Shown here one piece after another: positions 28,249 through 38,691 of a stretch of DNA of 64,000 bases. This DNA comes from Rhizobiaceae bacterium. Its GTDB lineage: Bacteria; Pseudomonadota; Alphaproteobacteria; Rhizobiales; Rhizobiaceae. The notes under the pieces are model-generated. The model did not search any database and was not told the DNA's origin. It saw only the letters and a list, made by a program, of their open reading frames with translations. The stretch covers positions 1 through 64,000 of the forward strand of contig JARGOX010000021.1 in the NCBI GenBank assembly GCA_029233925.1. The letters are read 5' to 3'. A program made the position numbers and the translations under genes. The first letter of the stretch is position 1; each line of letters starts with the position of its first letter.

Positions 28249-29019
28249 ATGGCCAACCAATTCATGCCAGAAACCTCCGTTCTCATCATTACCGGTCTTG
28301 TATTTCTGCTGGCCGGCTGCACCAAAGGCATTGTCGGCTTCGGTCTGCCGTTGGTTGGCGTCGGCCTTTTGACCGCCATTTTTGGCCTGCCGACAGCGAT
28401 GGCTCTCTTGCTGATACCAGCGCTGACGACCAATCTCTGGCAGGGTTTTGGAGGCAGAGACACGATCATTCTGTTGAAGCGTTTCTGGCCGTTTTTCGTT
28501 GCGACCATGATCTTCACCTATCCAGGGACACTTGCCCTGAGCCGAGGCAACGTCAATTATCTCACTGCTTTGCTGGGCGCCCTTCTCTTGAGCTACTCGA
28601 TCTTCAGCCTTAACCGTTCACAATTTGCCGTCCCTGCACATCTTGAAAAAATGCTGAACCCGATCATCGGCATGATCAGCGGCATCCTGGCGGGACTGAC
28701 GGGGGTTTTTACGGTTCCCGGTGTCGTCTATCTGCAGTCGACCCAAATGCCCAGAGACCAGCTCGTGCAAGCGATGGGGATATTGTTCACTCTATCGACC
28801 ATAGGACTGACGGCTTCGCTCGGAGCCCAGAGCATTCTGACGTCAAAGCTGGCGTTGCTCTCACTGGCCGGACTGCCCCCAACCATTATCGGCATGCTGG
28901 TCGGCACCTGGATACGGAAACGCATATCAGAGAAAGCGTTCAAGTCGATCTTTCTCATCGCACTTGGAGCGTTGGGTCTCTATATTTTCATGCGCTCGGT
29001 CATCGCTCTGATGAATTGA
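28249..29019 (+). CDS. TauE/SafE-family membrane permease
   Basis: About 256 residues and eight or so hydrophobic helices arranged as two repeats, each opening with a glycine-rich turn (LLAGCTKGIVGFGLPLVGVG and GMISGILAGLTGVFTVPGVVYL). This is the sulfite exporter TauE/SafE family, which moves organic sulfur anions or other small acids across the inner membrane. Starts at GTG 28225, ATG 28249 or ATG 28264 are possible; none has a strong ribosome binding site. Its role here is not shown by neighbours. Confidence 0.85.
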   Translation: MANQFMPETSVLIITGLVFLLAGCTKGIVGFGLPLVGVGLLTAIFGLPTAMALLLIPALTTNLWQGFGGRDTIILLKRFWPFFVATMIFTYPGTLALSRGNVNYLTALLGALLLSYSIFSLNRSQFAVPAHLEKMLNPIIGMISGILAGLTGVFTVPGVVYLQSTQMPRDQLVQAMGILFTLSTIGLTASLGAQSILTSKLALLSLAGLPPTIIGMLVGTWIRKRISEKAFKSIFLIALGALGLYIFMRSVIALMN

Positions 29020-29043
29020 TGCCTTGTCTCACCTGTCCGCAGT

Positions 29044-30435
29044 TCAAAGGGACGGATGCACCATTTTTGCTGGATCGACGATCCTGTCAAAATCAGCCTC
29101 ATCCACAAAGCCCAGTTCGAGGCAGGCCGCGCGCAATGTAAGGTCCTGTTCGAAAGCGTAATGGGCCGCGTGGCTTGCCTTGTCATAACCAATCACCGGG
29201 CTGAGCGCTGTCACCAGCATCAGCGAGTTTTCCACATAGGCAGCGATCTGCTTTTCATTCGGCTCAGTCCCATCAACCAGGAAGCGTGCGAAATTCGCAC
29301 TGCCATCACCCAACAGGCGGATCGATTGCAGGATCGCATTGATCATGACAGGCTTGTAGACATTCATTTCCAGATAGCCACTGGCCCCACCAATGCCAAC
29401 AGTAACGTCATTTCCCATGACCTGCGCTGCAATCATTGTAAGCGCCTCACTTTGGGTCGGGTTGACCTTGCCGGGCATGATGGACGAACCCGGCTCATTG
29501 GCCGGAATGACCAATTCATTGAAGCCGCATCGTGGTCCGCAGGACAAAAGGCGGATATCATTGGCGATCTTGAACAGGGATCCGGCCAATGTTTTGAATG
29601 ACCCATGCAGCATGACCAGAGCGTCATGCGCGCCCTGCACCGCAAACTTGTTGGGCGCGGTCGAAAAGTCAATGCCCGTCAGCTCGGCAATCTTTTCGGC
29701 TGAGCGTGCGGCAAACGCATGATGTGCATTAATACCCGTCCCGACGGCAGTGCCGCCCAGAGCCAGTTGTTTGACGTCCGCCAATGCATGTTCGACCCGT
29801 GCAATGCCTTCATCCAGCATCCAGACGTAGCCGGAAAACTCCTGACCGAGAGTCAGTGGGGTTGCATCCTGCATATGGGTGCGACCGATCTTGATGATCT
29901 CCTCCCACAAACGGGCTTTTCGATCGAGGCTGTCACGCAGCGCTCGAACACCCGGCAAAAGTCTTGCCATCGTATGAATGACCGCAGCCATATGCATCAC
30001 GGTCGGAAATGTATCATTCGACGACTGAGACATGTTGACATGATCATTGGGGTGGATCGGATCCTTCGACCCCATCACTCCACCGGCCATTTCCACGGCT
30101 CGGTTGGAGATCACCTCGTTGACATTCATGTTGGTTTGCGTGCCGCTGCCGGTCATCCAGACGTGCAAGGGGAAATGCGCATCCAGCCTGCCCTCGGCCA
30201 CATCCTCAGCCGCAGAGACAATCATGTCGCGCCTGTCATCGTCCAGAAGGCCCAGGTCGTTATTCACCAAAGCCGCTGCCTTTTTCAGGATACCGTAAGC
30301 GTGGATCACTTCGATCGGCATCAGGTCGGTGCCGATGGAAAAATATTCAATAGACCGCTGTGTCTGTGCACCCCAATATTTGTCTTCAGGGACTTCAATC
30401 CCTCCGATACTGTCCGTTTCCTGCCGCACGTGCAT
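29044..30435 (-). CDS. fumC: Class II fumarate hydratase
   Basis: Iron-free fumarase of 463 residues of the aspartase/fumarase superfamily, interconverting fumarate and malate. The signature [16 protein letters not shown] is present with its catalytic Ser loop, along with [14 protein letters not shown] and [17 protein letters not shown] 30435 sits directly against GGGAG, so GTG 30429 (spacing about 6 nt) may be the true start. A second, unrelated class I fumarase is encoded at 52704, so one reaction is covered twice. Confidence 0.95.
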   Translation of the reverse strand: MHVRQETDSIGGIEVPEDKYWGAQTQRSIEYFSIGTDLMPIEVIHAYGILKKAAALVNNDLGLLDDDRRDMIVSAAEDVAEGRLDAHFPLHVWMTGSGTQTNMNVNEVISNRAVEMAGGVMGSKDPIHPNDHVNMSQSSNDTFPTVMHMAAVIHTMARLLPGVRALRDSLDRKARLWEEIIKIGRTHMQDATPLTLGQEFSGYVWMLDEGIARVEHALADVKQLALGGTAVGTGINAHHAFAARSAEKIAELTGIDFSTAPNKFAVQGAHDALVMLHGSFKTLAGSLFKIANDIRLLSCGPRCGFNELVIPANEPGSSIMPGKVNPTQSEALTMIAAQVMGNDVTVGIGGASGYLEMNVYKPVMINAILQSIRLLGDGSANFARFLVDGTEPNEKQIAAYVENSLMLVTALSPVIGYDKASHAAHYAFEQDLTLRAACLELGFVDEADFDRIVDPAKMVHPSL

Positions 30436-30444
30436 CTCCCTGAA

Positions 30445-30615
30445 ATGAATATGAACTTGTCACTTATTGCCTATCTGCGCGCCGAAACCAAGCATTTGTC
30501 CGACGAGCCAATCGGAGAGCTGAATGAACAAATCCGGCCGTCGATGGACTTGGCAACCAGATCAAAGTTCATCGCAGACCAATGCTCAGGGTGGATAGGA
30601 ACAGTGAACCGCTAA
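30445..30615 (+). CDS. Possible small hypothetical protein
   Basis: A 56-codon frame between the divergent-facing fumC start and the nadE end (overlapping nadE by 4 bp). It starts [17 protein letters not shown] and has balanced, helical-looking composition. No good ribosome binding site precedes it, and it is unlike any family I know. It may be real or chance. Confidence 0.3.
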   Translation: MNMNLSLIAYLRAETKHLSDEPIGELNEQIRPSMDLATRSKFIADQCSGWIGTVNR

Positions 30616-32300
30616 AGGGTGTCGCGATCCCTGAACTTGTTGGTAATCGGATAACGCCGATCCCGCCCAAAGTGCTTTTTGGTAATTTTGACGCCGGGTG
30701 CCGATTGCCGCCTTTTGTACTCTGCAATGTACAGCAGGTGTTCGATGCGGTTAACCAGATCGCGTGGATGTCCGCGTTCAACAATCGCATCGACATCCAT
30801 TTCATGTTCAACGAGACATTCCAAGATGTCATCGAGCACCGGATATTCCGGAAGGGAATCCTGATCGGACTGGTCCGGACGCAGTTCGGCTGTGGGGGCC
30901 TTGTCGATGATATTGACCGGAATCACGATTCCGTCGGGCCCCATTGCATCATCAGGCACATGATGATTGCGCCAAGTGGACAGCCCGTAGACCTGCATCT
31001 TGTAGAGGTCCTTGATGGGATTGAAGCCACCATTCATGTCGCCGTAGAGCGTCGCATAACCTACGGACATTTCCGATTTGTTGCCGGTGGTAACCACCAT
31101 CGAACCGAACTTGTTGGAAAGTGCCATCAACAAGGTCCCGCGTGTGCGGCTTTGCAGATTTTCCTCTGTCACCCCCTGTTCGGTGCCTTCAAATTGCTCC
31201 GCAAGGGCGTCCAGAAACCCTTCCACCGGCTTGAATATCGGGATTGTGTCATATCTGAAACCCAACGCCTGCGCACAATCGCGTGCGTCCTTCAGGGATT
31301 CATCCGACGTGTAATGATAGGGCAACATGACGGCGTGGACACGATCCTTGCCGAGCGCATCGACAGCGAGCGCTGCGCAAAGCGCACTGTCGACACCACC
31401 GGAAAGCCCGAAAACGACAGTTTTGAAACCATTCTTGTTGACGTAGTCGCGTAACCCAAGCATGCAGGCGCGATAATCAGCCTCTTCGCTCTCGGGTATT
31501 GGCAACACCGGTCCATTGATGCAAGCCCAACCATCGTCCTGTCGTTGCCATTCAGCGACAGCAATCTGGGTTTCAAACTGTTTCATCTGGAAAGCCAGCG
31601 TCTTGTCGGCATTGATCCCGAAACTGGCGCCGTCAAACACCAGCTCGTCCTGCCCACCCAATTGATTGGCAAATATGATCGGCAATCCGCTCTCGATAAC
31701 CTGACGCATCACAACCTGATGACGCACGTCGACCTTGCCGCGGTAATAGGGAGAACCGTTGACAACCAAAAGCAACTCGGCGCCGGTTTCCGCCAGGGTT
31801 TCACACACGCCCAGGTCGCCCCAGATGTCTTCGCACACCGGTAAGCCAAGTCGAATACCCCGGAAATTCACCGGTCCTGGCATGGGGCCTGGATGGAAAA
31901 CACGCTTTTCGTCAAACTCACCATAATTGGGCAGGTCGACCTTGTAGCGTTCCGCAATGATTTTGCCATCATCCAGCAGGGCAACCGCGTTGAAACGCCC
32001 CTGCTCATTTTCTCTTGGGAACCCGATGACAATGCCCGGGCCACCATCAGCGGTATCAGCGGCAAGATCGTTGATCGCACGATCACAGGCTCTCATGAAT
32101 GCCGGTTTGAGAACCAGATCCTCCGGCGGATAACCGGACATGAAAAGTTCGGTGAAAAGGACCAGGTCCGCGCCGAGCGCTGCCGCATCGGCGCGGGCCC
32201 GACGCGCCAACTGCAGGTTACCGATAATATCGCCCATTGTCGGATTTTCCTGGACAATGGCGATCCGGATCGTGTCGTTCAATTGGATCATATCACTCAT
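30612..32300 (-). CDS. nadE: Glutamine-hydrolysing NAD+ synthase
   Basis: Makes NAD+ from deamido-NAD+, ATP and glutamine. The 562-residue protein has an N-terminal nitrilase-type glutaminase domain with the Glu (FTELFMSG), Lys (RYKVDLPNYGEFDEKR) and Cys (LPVCEDIWG) triad, and a C-terminal synthetase domain with the PP-loop FGLSGGVDSAL. The C-terminal end (RREQ-like KRRQSAPGVKIT, then DRRYPITNKFRD) is typical. ATG 32300 or 32291 may be used. It stands alone between fumC and the hemerythrin gene. Confidence 0.96.
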   Translation of the reverse strand: MSDMIQLNDTIRIAIVQENPTMGDIIGNLQLARRARADAAALGADLVLFTELFMSGYPPEDLVLKPAFMRACDRAINDLAADTADGGPGIVIGFPRENEQGRFNAVALLDDGKIIAERYKVDLPNYGEFDEKRVFHPGPMPGPVNFRGIRLGLPVCEDIWGDLGVCETLAETGAELLLVVNGSPYYRGKVDVRHQVVMRQVIESGLPIIFANQLGGQDELVFDGASFGINADKTLAFQMKQFETQIAVAEWQRQDDGWACINGPVLPIPESEEADYRACMLGLRDYVNKNGFKTVVFGLSGGVDSALCAALAVDALGKDRVHAVMLPYHYTSDESLKDARDCAQALGFRYDTIPIFKPVEGFLDALAEQFEGTEQGVTEENLQSRTRGTLLMALSNKFGSMVVTTGNKSEMSVGYATLYGDMNGGFNPIKDLYKMQVYGLSTWRNHHVPDDAMGPDGIVIPVNIIDKAPTAELRPDQSDQDSLPEYPVLDDILECLVEHEMDVDAIVERGHPRDLVNRIEHLLYIAEYKRRQSAPGVKITKKHFGRDRRYPITNKFRDRDTL

Positions 32301-32345
32301 AGGAAGCCGTTTATCGTGCTACAAACAGCAAGGCAATCCTGCATT

Positions 32346-32918
32346 TCACATCAATGACTGACCACTCTCGTTGCGATCTATCAACAGGGGTATAATCAAA
32401 TCTTCCTCGTCTTCGAGATGGCGCATCAATCCGGTGACCAGATGGTCTGCCTCGCCACCATAGGTATCCGCCGCAAACCGCATCCGGTCGCCACCCTGCG
32501 CAAGTGCTTCGGCAAAGGCCCATCCGGCATTTGCATTGCGTTCCAGAAGATCATGAATATGGTGATGATCGCGATCAAGAATTTCAAAACCCCGTTTCAG
32601 ACGAGGCTCTGCGGATACAAAAACCGGGAAATAGTGGGCGTCTTCGATATGGTGGTGGCCCTCGAGTTCACTGAGCAAAAAATTCAGTCGCGGTGCGAAC
32701 CATTGGGCAAATGTCTGGGGGTTGAACGTGTCTTCTTTCAACTGCAAAATGCTGCCGCTCAAGGCCCCGCCCAATTCGCGAAACATATTGTGGCGTTTGA
32801 GCCAAAAGCGCCCCATGGACGTCAGGTCCGGTGACGAACGCCAACTGTCCCTTGGGTGTTGTTTCAACAGAAAACCCAGTTCTTCGGGCATTCTCGAGCG
32901 CACGAACAACGCATTCAC
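32346..32918 (-). CDS. Hemerythrin-like domain protein
   Basis: About 190 residues forming a four-helix bundle with hemerythrin HHE-type ligands: GHHHIEDAHYFPVF, then LDRDHHHIHDLL, then MRHLEDEEDLIIPLL. Such proteins bind a di-iron centre and sense or store oxygen or nitric oxide, or repair Fe-S clusters. GTG at 32918 has AAGGA 7 nt upstream and is preferred; the frame runs on to 32969. Its role here is not set by its neighbours (nadE downstream, a dioxygenase upstream). Confidence 0.8.
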   Translation of the reverse strand: MNALFVRSRMPEELGFLLKQHPRDSWRSSPDLTSMGRFWLKRHNMFRELGGALSGSILQLKEDTFNPQTFAQWFAPRLNFLLSELEGHHHIEDAHYFPVFVSAEPRLKRGFEILDRDHHHIHDLLERNANAGWAFAEALAQGGDRMRFAADTYGGEADHLVTGLMRHLEDEEDLIIPLLIDRNESGQSLM

Positions 32919-33014
32919 ATCATCTTCCTTGTTCAAAATTGTAACGCACCTTTCAAAATGCCCCGGCACCGATACCCGTCAACGGCTGTGACCGGATTGG
33001 CTGGACCAGAATAA

Positions 33015-33809
33015 TCAATCGAACGCATAGGCATCCATCGACAGAACGCCGAAATCACTTGAGCTATGCAGTTTGGATGCCGTCCAATTCTCACCAGCCG
33101 CACCGAGTGCTGCAAAGAGCGGCATCAAATGTTCTTCCGTCGGGTGGTTTCTGACCGCATGGGGCGCCTTCTGTCTGTAGTCGATCAGGGTTTGCGTATC
33201 GCCTGCGGCAAACTCCTGGTCAAACCAATCGACAAATTGCGAAACCCATTCAGGCATTACCGCCTGCCGTTCACCGCAACGCATGGCGGCAAATGCCTGT
33301 TGGAGATTGTGCGTCATCGATCCCGAACCGATGATCTGTGTATTTTCGCTTCGCAGTGCTGCCATGGCCCTGCCCAGGTCATAATGATGTTGCGGGCCGG
33401 CGTGTGGGTCTACGGAGACCATGACAACGGGAATATCCGCCTCCGGATACATCAGGCTGAGTGGAACCCATGCACCGTGGTCGAAACCATGACCATGAAC
33501 CAAACCGGCAGCCAGTCCAGCATTGCGAAGCAGAACAGCAAGCCGCTCTGCCAGCGCCGGATTGCCCGGAGCCGGATAGTTGATCTGATAGAGTTCAGGA
33601 GCAAACCCGCCAAAATCATGAACAGTCTGTGGCAGCCGGTCTGCCTCGATCGCTACACCGCCAGCCTCGAAATGAGCGCTTACAAGAATGATCGCCTCGG
33701 GCTTGTTCTCTTGCTTTGAAAAGCTCTGGAGAAAATCGCGCGCCGGAGTGTCAGCGATCGCAATATCGGGCGAACCATGGGAAATGAACAATGACGGGTA
33801 TGTAGACAT
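33015..33809 (-). CDS. Class III extradiol dioxygenase (4,5-DOPA dioxygenase-like)
   Basis: About 264 residues. It matches the LigB/DODA family: FISHGSPDIA near the start holds one metal-ligand His, HGFDHGAWVPLSLMYP the second, and SGSMTHNLQQAF lies in the active-site region. Members need Fe(II) or Zn and open catechol rings; the E. coli homologue YgiD acts on L-DOPA. AAGGAG lies 7 nt before the ATG at 33809, so the longer frame to 33920 is not used. Natural substrate unknown. Confidence 0.88.
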   Translation of the reverse strand: MSTYPSLFISHGSPDIAIADTPARDFLQSFSKQENKPEAIILVSAHFEAGGVAIEADRLPQTVHDFGGFAPELYQINYPAPGNPALAERLAVLLRNAGLAAGLVHGHGFDHGAWVPLSLMYPEADIPVVMVSVDPHAGPQHHYDLGRAMAALRSENTQIIGSGSMTHNLQQAFAAMRCGERQAVMPEWVSQFVDWFDQEFAAGDTQTLIDYRQKAPHAVRNHPTEEHLMPLFAALGAAGENWTASKLHSSSDFGVLSMDAYAFD

Positions 33810-33976
33810 GAATGCTCCTTTGTACCCCATAGGTAGCCTCTTTGTGGCTGACAGGAAGAAGCAAATTGCTGCACACATCATCCAGCTTTTGTGAACACCC
33901 CGGTTTTCATGCAAAAACACAGGTTTTCATTGATTTGCGATATCGTCTTGAAGACAGACTGTGCAGAGCATTCTGA

Positions 33977-34363
33977 TCAGGGCGTCTGCGGGCATCCATC
34001 GGCGATTTCGTAATAGTCGCCCTTGTTGGCGCAGAAGATGTGCTTCTTGATTTTCAGACCCGTCGGTCCATCAAGCGAGCCGGCAAGGACAGACGTGAAG
34101 GCGTCATCCTTATGCTTCCAGAACATGGTCGAGCCGCAAATGCCGCAAAACCCCCGTTTTGCAGGCTCAGAGGCCTGGTACCAGACAAGGTTTTCTGAAC
34201 CATCGACGGAAAGCTGCGCATCATCCACATTGGTCGCAGCGTAATAGTGGCCGGACTGTTTCCTGCATTGGGAACAGTGACAGGCAACCACTTCGCTGAT
34301 GGGGCCTTTCGCACGGTAGCTGACAGCACCGCACAGGCATGAACCGGTATAAATCTTTGTCAA
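33977..34363 (-). CDS. GFA/CENP-V family zinc protein
   Basis: About 128 residues. Cys ligands are arranged as in glutathione-dependent formaldehyde-activating proteins: GSCLCGAVSY, ACHCSQCRKQSG and FCGICGSTMFW, giving two zinc sites. Most members have no proven reaction; some add glutathione to formaldehyde. The TTG at 34363 has GAGG 8 nt upstream and is preferred over GTG 34372, which is 1 nt from it. It stands alone between two minus-strand genes. Confidence 0.88.
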   Translation of the reverse strand: MTKIYTGSCLCGAVSYRAKGPISEVVACHCSQCRKQSGHYYAATNVDDAQLSVDGSENLVWYQASEPAKRGFCGICGSTMFWKHKDDAFTSVLAGSLDGPTGLKIKKHIFCANKGDYYEIADGCPQTP

Positions 34364-34516
34364 TCGACACACCTCACTTCATCCATTTGCCGGATATCTT
34401 GGCGCAGATCGCACAGCGTGCCGTACAAACCTGTTACCAAACGAACCAAGGGACAACGTCCCGCAGGCCATCGTCCCTTGAATATCCGTATCAATCAAGC
34501 CGATTCAGACGGTCGA

Positions 34517-35893
34517 TCAGCCTATCGCTGCCAGCCGTGTATCTTCGTCGCGGCCGCCTTTCATCAGTTCGGCGACCAGAAATGCCAGTTCCAGCGACTG
34601 GTCAGCGTTCAGACGGGGATCACAATGGGTGTGATAACGGTCTGAAAGGTCCTCGGCAGACACGGCCCGTGCACCACCGGTGCATTCTGTCACGTCTTTA
34701 CCAGTCATCTCGATATGAATGCCTCCAGGATGCGTGCCCTCTGCACGGTGAATCTGGAAAAAGCTTTCAACCTCGGAAAGAACCCTCTCAAAAGGCCGTG
34801 TCTTGTAGTGATTGAGCGTGATCGTATTGCCATGCATCGGATCGCAGGACCAGACAACCTTGCGGCCTTCGCGTTCCACTGCACGAATGAGTTTCGGCAG
34901 GTGGTCAGCGACCTTGTCGTGCCCGAATCTGGCAATCAGCGTCAGCCGGCCCGGGTCATTTTCCGGGTTTAACAGATCGATGAGTTCAAGCAGGCCATCG
35001 GAATCCATCGACGGGCCGCACTTGAGACCGATGGGGTTCTTGATGCCGCGGCAGAACTCGACATGCGCATGATCGGGCTGACGGGTTCGATCACCGATCC
35101 AGATCATGTGTCCAGACGTGCCATACCAGTCACCGGAGGTTGAATCCGTCCGCGTCAGGGCTTCTTCGTAGCCAAGCAAAAGCGCTTCGTGACTGGTATA
35201 AAATTCTGTCTCACGCAAACTTTGATGATTGTCAGCATTGATGCCGACAGCCCGCATGAAATCAATCGTCTCCGATATGCGATTGGCCAGCTTGTCATAG
35301 CGTTCAGCTTGCGGACTGTCCTTGACGAAACCCAGCATCCACTGGTGAACATTTTCCAGATTGGCATAACCGCCCTGCGCGAATGCCCGCAGAAGATTGA
35401 GCGTTGCCGCCGATTGCCGGTAGGCCATGTCCTGGCGCTGGGGATCAGGCAGGCGCGATGTCTCGTCAAAGTCGATACCATTGACAATGTCACCGCGATA
35501 GCTCGGCAATTCAATATCGCCCTTGCGTTCGACATTCGACGAGCGCGGCTTGGCAAATTGCCCGGCAATACGACCGATCTTGACGACAGGCTGCTGCGCG
35601 CCAAAGGTCAGAACAACTGCCATTTGAAGAAACACCCGGAAAAAGTCCCGAATATTGTCAGCACCATGCTCGGCAAAACTTTCAGCACAATCGCCACCCT
35701 GCAACAAAAAGCTCTTTCCGTTGGCCACATCGGCCAAACGTGAGCGCAACTTGCGGGCTTCCCCTGCAAAAACCAGCGGCGGATAGGTCGCGATACGCGC
35801 CTCAACATCTGCCAAAGCCTTCTGGTCCGGATACTCCGGAACCTGAAGAATTGGTTTACTGCGCCAACTGTCGGGTGTCCAATTTTGTGCCAT
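34517..35893 (-). CDS. Class II 3-deoxy-7-phosphoheptulonate (DAHP) synthase
   Basis: First enzyme of the shikimate pathway, joining phosphoenolpyruvate and erythrose 4-phosphate. The plant-like class II form, about 458 residues, is recognised by [34 protein letters not shown] (metal Cys), [26 protein letters not shown] and [29 protein letters not shown] 35893 is used. Two alternative hairpins lie downstream at 34448-34479 without a T-run. It is the cell's likely route to aromatic amino acids. Confidence 0.95.
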   Translation of the reverse strand: MAQNWTPDSWRSKPILQVPEYPDQKALADVEARIATYPPLVFAGEARKLRSRLADVANGKSFLLQGGDCAESFAEHGADNIRDFFRVFLQMAVVLTFGAQQPVVKIGRIAGQFAKPRSSNVERKGDIELPSYRGDIVNGIDFDETSRLPDPQRQDMAYRQSAATLNLLRAFAQGGYANLENVHQWMLGFVKDSPQAERYDKLANRISETIDFMRAVGINADNHQSLRETEFYTSHEALLLGYEEALTRTDSTSGDWYGTSGHMIWIGDRTRQPDHAHVEFCRGIKNPIGLKCGPSMDSDGLLELIDLLNPENDPGRLTLIARFGHDKVADHLPKLIRAVEREGRKVVWSCDPMHGNTITLNHYKTRPFERVLSEVESFFQIHRAEGTHPGGIHIEMTGKDVTECTGGARAVSAEDLSDRYHTHCDPRLNADQSLELAFLVAELMKGGRDEDTRLAAIG

Positions 35894-36097
35894 TTTACTC
35901 ACCTGAGTTTATAGGTTTAAAGGCTTTTCTGGGCCTCAAGTGGCGGCTTATAAAGACAATTGCCATCAAATACCAGTGCGATTGCACATGCATGCGGGGT
36001 TTGCCGGAAGCGCCGACAGGGATGTCATCCCATCAATCGTCACCAAGGCCTGCCTGCCTGCGAACAGGAAATTGGGCGATGACAGGAAATAGGCAGT

Positions 36098-36739
36098 TCA
36101 GGGCAAAACAGTGCCGGTTCGATGCGCATGCAGCAAATCGTCAAAAAAAGACTGTTCCTCGGATAACAAACGAACAGCGCGCGGATAGATCGGCGCGTGT
36201 CTGTCGGCAAGCACCGATCGCTCGAATCCATCGGTGGTGGCCAGGAAATCACGAACCCCCTGCCTTCCGAACTCTGTGAGAAAACCTTGCAGAACGGCAT
36301 CAAGATAGGATTGCAATATAGGCTCACCGGGATCATGCGTTGCAGCGTTGGTCTGCGCCTCATAAACATAGATCGGGCAATTGGGCAACGCACCTCCCAG
36401 CATCTGCAATCTTTCGAGGGGCACGGCGACGCGGTCATAGCCGCTCTCGCGTTCATCAACCGCTGCAAGGTTTTCAAACCTGTCGTAGACCAGCAGCCCG
36501 TCAATGACGCTGTCGGCGACCTGACGCGCACTCAAAAGCGATGCCGATGGTTGCCCCTCATGAACCAGATCAATATGGCGGGGACGCCAACAGCGGCGCC
36601 AGCCATGCAACCGCACAGGCTGGGCCGAGACATAGGACGTGCGCAAAGTCACTCTGTTGACCAGCGAACCATAACCGAAATAGGCGACAAGCTGCTCCGG
36701 TTGCAACAGCTCTGCCTCGGTTGTGATCTGACGATTCAT
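36098..36739 (-). CDS. Gamma-glutamylcyclotransferase-like protein
   Basis: A 213-residue protein with the GGCT fold's substrate loop YFGYGSLVNR and the catalytic-Glu region DERESGYDRV. The family removes 5-oxoproline from gamma-glutamyl dipeptides or glutathione (ChaC-like), but the substrate here is not fixed. AGGAG lies 9 nt before the ATG. It is on the same strand as the GH3 gene, 86 nt downstream of it, and may be cotranscribed. Confidence 0.82.
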   Translation of the reverse strand: MNRQITTEAELLQPEQLVAYFGYGSLVNRVTLRTSYVSAQPVRLHGWRRCWRPRHIDLVHEGQPSASLLSARQVADSVIDGLLVYDRFENLAAVDERESGYDRVAVPLERLQMLGGALPNCPIYVYEAQTNAATHDPGEPILQSYLDAVLQGFLTEFGRQGVRDFLATTDGFERSVLADRHAPIYPRAVRLLSEEQSFFDDLLHAHRTGTVLP

Positions 36740-36825
36740 CCTTGTTCGCTCCTGATAACAATTTTACTGTGCCATCCGCGGCCATGCCACCCATGCACAG
36801 TCAGTCATTCGTGCCTCAGATAATG

Positions 36826-38493
36826 CTAATAATGGGCATCTTCCAGCCCACAAAACGGGTCAACCGGATTGTTTTGGTTCCAAGCCTTTCGCCCCATCAG
36901 GCAATCGACCACGGCGCATTGCATATCATCCATCGTACAATAGGCATTAACATAAGTCGGAACGCGCGGCGCATCATAGAGATAGTAGGGATAACCGAAG
37001 GAGATCATCGCCGTGGGAATGTCGTGCCAATAGCGTTGCATGGCGCCAACAAAATTGCCGCCGAGCCTCGCCCAGTCCAGAATTATCCGTCCGCGCGTCA
37101 GCAGTGTTTCTTCGCCGAATAGATAAAGCACAAGATCAAACGCCTCCGGGGTGACCTCAACATGCGGCGTGTACAGGGTCACCTCAAAACCTTCAGCGCA
37201 TAGCAGATCCGGCAGGGCGAAATTGAATGGTTGCGGGTGCAGAGGCGAAATGATCCCGCCGGAAATGACCAATATGCGTCGATGCGTCTTGACCGACAAT
37301 GGCATCAGGTTCTGGATATCCTTTACCAGCGTCGGAGCACGCCCGGTCGCCGAACGGGCAAGGGCAACATTCCCGGGCGTGGCAAGCTGCGACTTGCGCG
37401 TCGCGAAGTCCGATATTTTCTTCTTGTGCAGCCCGAGTGCTGCCTTCAGACCCAGGACACGCATGACCGCATCGTCGAAACGTGTCTGCGAAATTATTCC
37501 GCTTTTCACCGCAGCCAATATTGCCGCCATTTCGGCTTCGGGGTCCTGCGAAAAAAGAATGATGTCACAGCCATTGGCTATGAGTTGAACCTTGGCCTCC
37601 CTTGCGCTGCACCAGGACGTCAATCCCGCCATCTCCGACGCATCGGAGACGATCAATCCATTGAAACCAAGTCTGTTGCGCAAGAGGTCGATGTTCAACA
37701 GTTGGTTGATCGACGCGGGACGATAGGCTTCCAGCCCTGCCTCGGGATGGATTGACCGCACAAAAGACGGCAGCGCGATATGCGCCGACATCACAGACAG
37801 GACACCAGCATTGATCGCAGCGCGATAAAGCCTGCCAAACGCCGCTTCCCACTGATCCATATCGAGTGGATTGATGGTCGTGACCAAATGCTGGTCCCGG
37901 TCATCATAGCCCTCTCCGGGCCAATGTTTGACGGTTGCGGCAATCCCATGGGCCTGAAATGTTTCCATCTGAGCCATCGCATGTTTCTCAATCACCTCGA
38001 CATCTGCACCAAACCCGCGCGTGGCAACAATCGCACTGCGAAACGCCGCATTGATGTCGAGAACCGGCGTGAAGGTCCAATTGATCCCGACAGCCACAGC
38101 TTCTTCTGCCATCACCCGTGAAATCTCTCGCGTGACGGTCACATCATCAACAGCGGCAAGCCCAAGCGGATTGAGTACTTGCGTGCCGAATGGCAGGCTC
38201 ATACGCGATCCTTCAAGATCGGAACTGATCAACGGCGGCACATCGGACAGTCGTTTGACCGCGTCAATAAATGCCAATTCATGGTCAACATCGGGCGTAA
38301 ACATCCGGGTAATCCCCGCAGGCCGAAGTTTTGCCAGCCGTTCAAGCTCTGCGGGGTCATTGCCGATAGAAATGAGTACAAACAGCTGCGCGACCTTTTC
38401 TTCCCGTGTCAGTCGCCCAAATGTCGATAGGACCCAGTCCCTATCGGTCAGTACCAGATTAAACGGTGCGGATTCAAGAAAGTCATGTGGCAT
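36826..38493 (-). CDS. Glycoside hydrolase family 3 protein, beta-N-acetylhexosaminidase-like
   Basis: About 555 residues, longer than the compact 340-residue NagZ enzymes. The N-terminal barrel has the acid/base loop KHWPGEGYDDRDQH and the nucleophile Asp in GLIVSDASEM; a C-terminal alpha/beta sandwich domain follows (LVISGGIISPLHP, then YGAFGYPYY-like SFGYPYYLYD). GH3 N-acetylhexosaminidases recycle peptidoglycan fragments. No signal peptide is seen, so it is probably cytoplasmic. ATG 38493 is preferred to an upstream TTG at 38532. Confidence 0.85.
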   Translation of the reverse strand: MPHDFLESAPFNLVLTDRDWVLSTFGRLTREEKVAQLFVLISIGNDPAELERLAKLRPAGITRMFTPDVDHELAFIDAVKRLSDVPPLISSDLEGSRMSLPFGTQVLNPLGLAAVDDVTVTREISRVMAEEAVAVGINWTFTPVLDINAAFRSAIVATRGFGADVEVIEKHAMAQMETFQAHGIAATVKHWPGEGYDDRDQHLVTTINPLDMDQWEAAFGRLYRAAINAGVLSVMSAHIALPSFVRSIHPEAGLEAYRPASINQLLNIDLLRNRLGFNGLIVSDASEMAGLTSWCSAREAKVQLIANGCDIILFSQDPEAEMAAILAAVKSGIISQTRFDDAVMRVLGLKAALGLHKKKISDFATRKSQLATPGNVALARSATGRAPTLVKDIQNLMPLSVKTHRRILVISGGIISPLHPQPFNFALPDLLCAEGFEVTLYTPHVEVTPEAFDLVLYLFGEETLLTRGRIILDWARLGGNFVGAMQRYWHDIPTAMISFGYPYYLYDAPRVPTYVNAYCTMDDMQCAVVDCLMGRKAWNQNNPVDPFCGLEDAHY

Positions 38494-38691
38494 GGAAGGT
38501 CGTCCATAGGATGCGCTGTTGTGTTTCGACAATAAGCCTATTCCACCCTAACCGAAAGCCACCGGGGCCGATTGAATAATCCGGCAAAGGCGCCTGCCCT
38601 GTTTCAAAACACCAAAATGAAAATCGTTGCCCCTTCGACCCAACTGCGATGTGCAAGGCTCATCGGCCCTAGCCTTTCAGGCACAAATCTA

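Noticed and set aside
29719-30444. Long plus-strand frame opposite fumC
   Set aside because: It is antisense to a clearly conserved enzyme; only its last 56 codons lie outside fumC and are treated separately.
34448-34479. Inverted repeats AAGGGAC/GTCCCTT downstream of DAHP synthase as a terminator
   Set aside because: The stem is exact but no T-run follows on the minus strand, and an alternative short hairpin uses the same bases.
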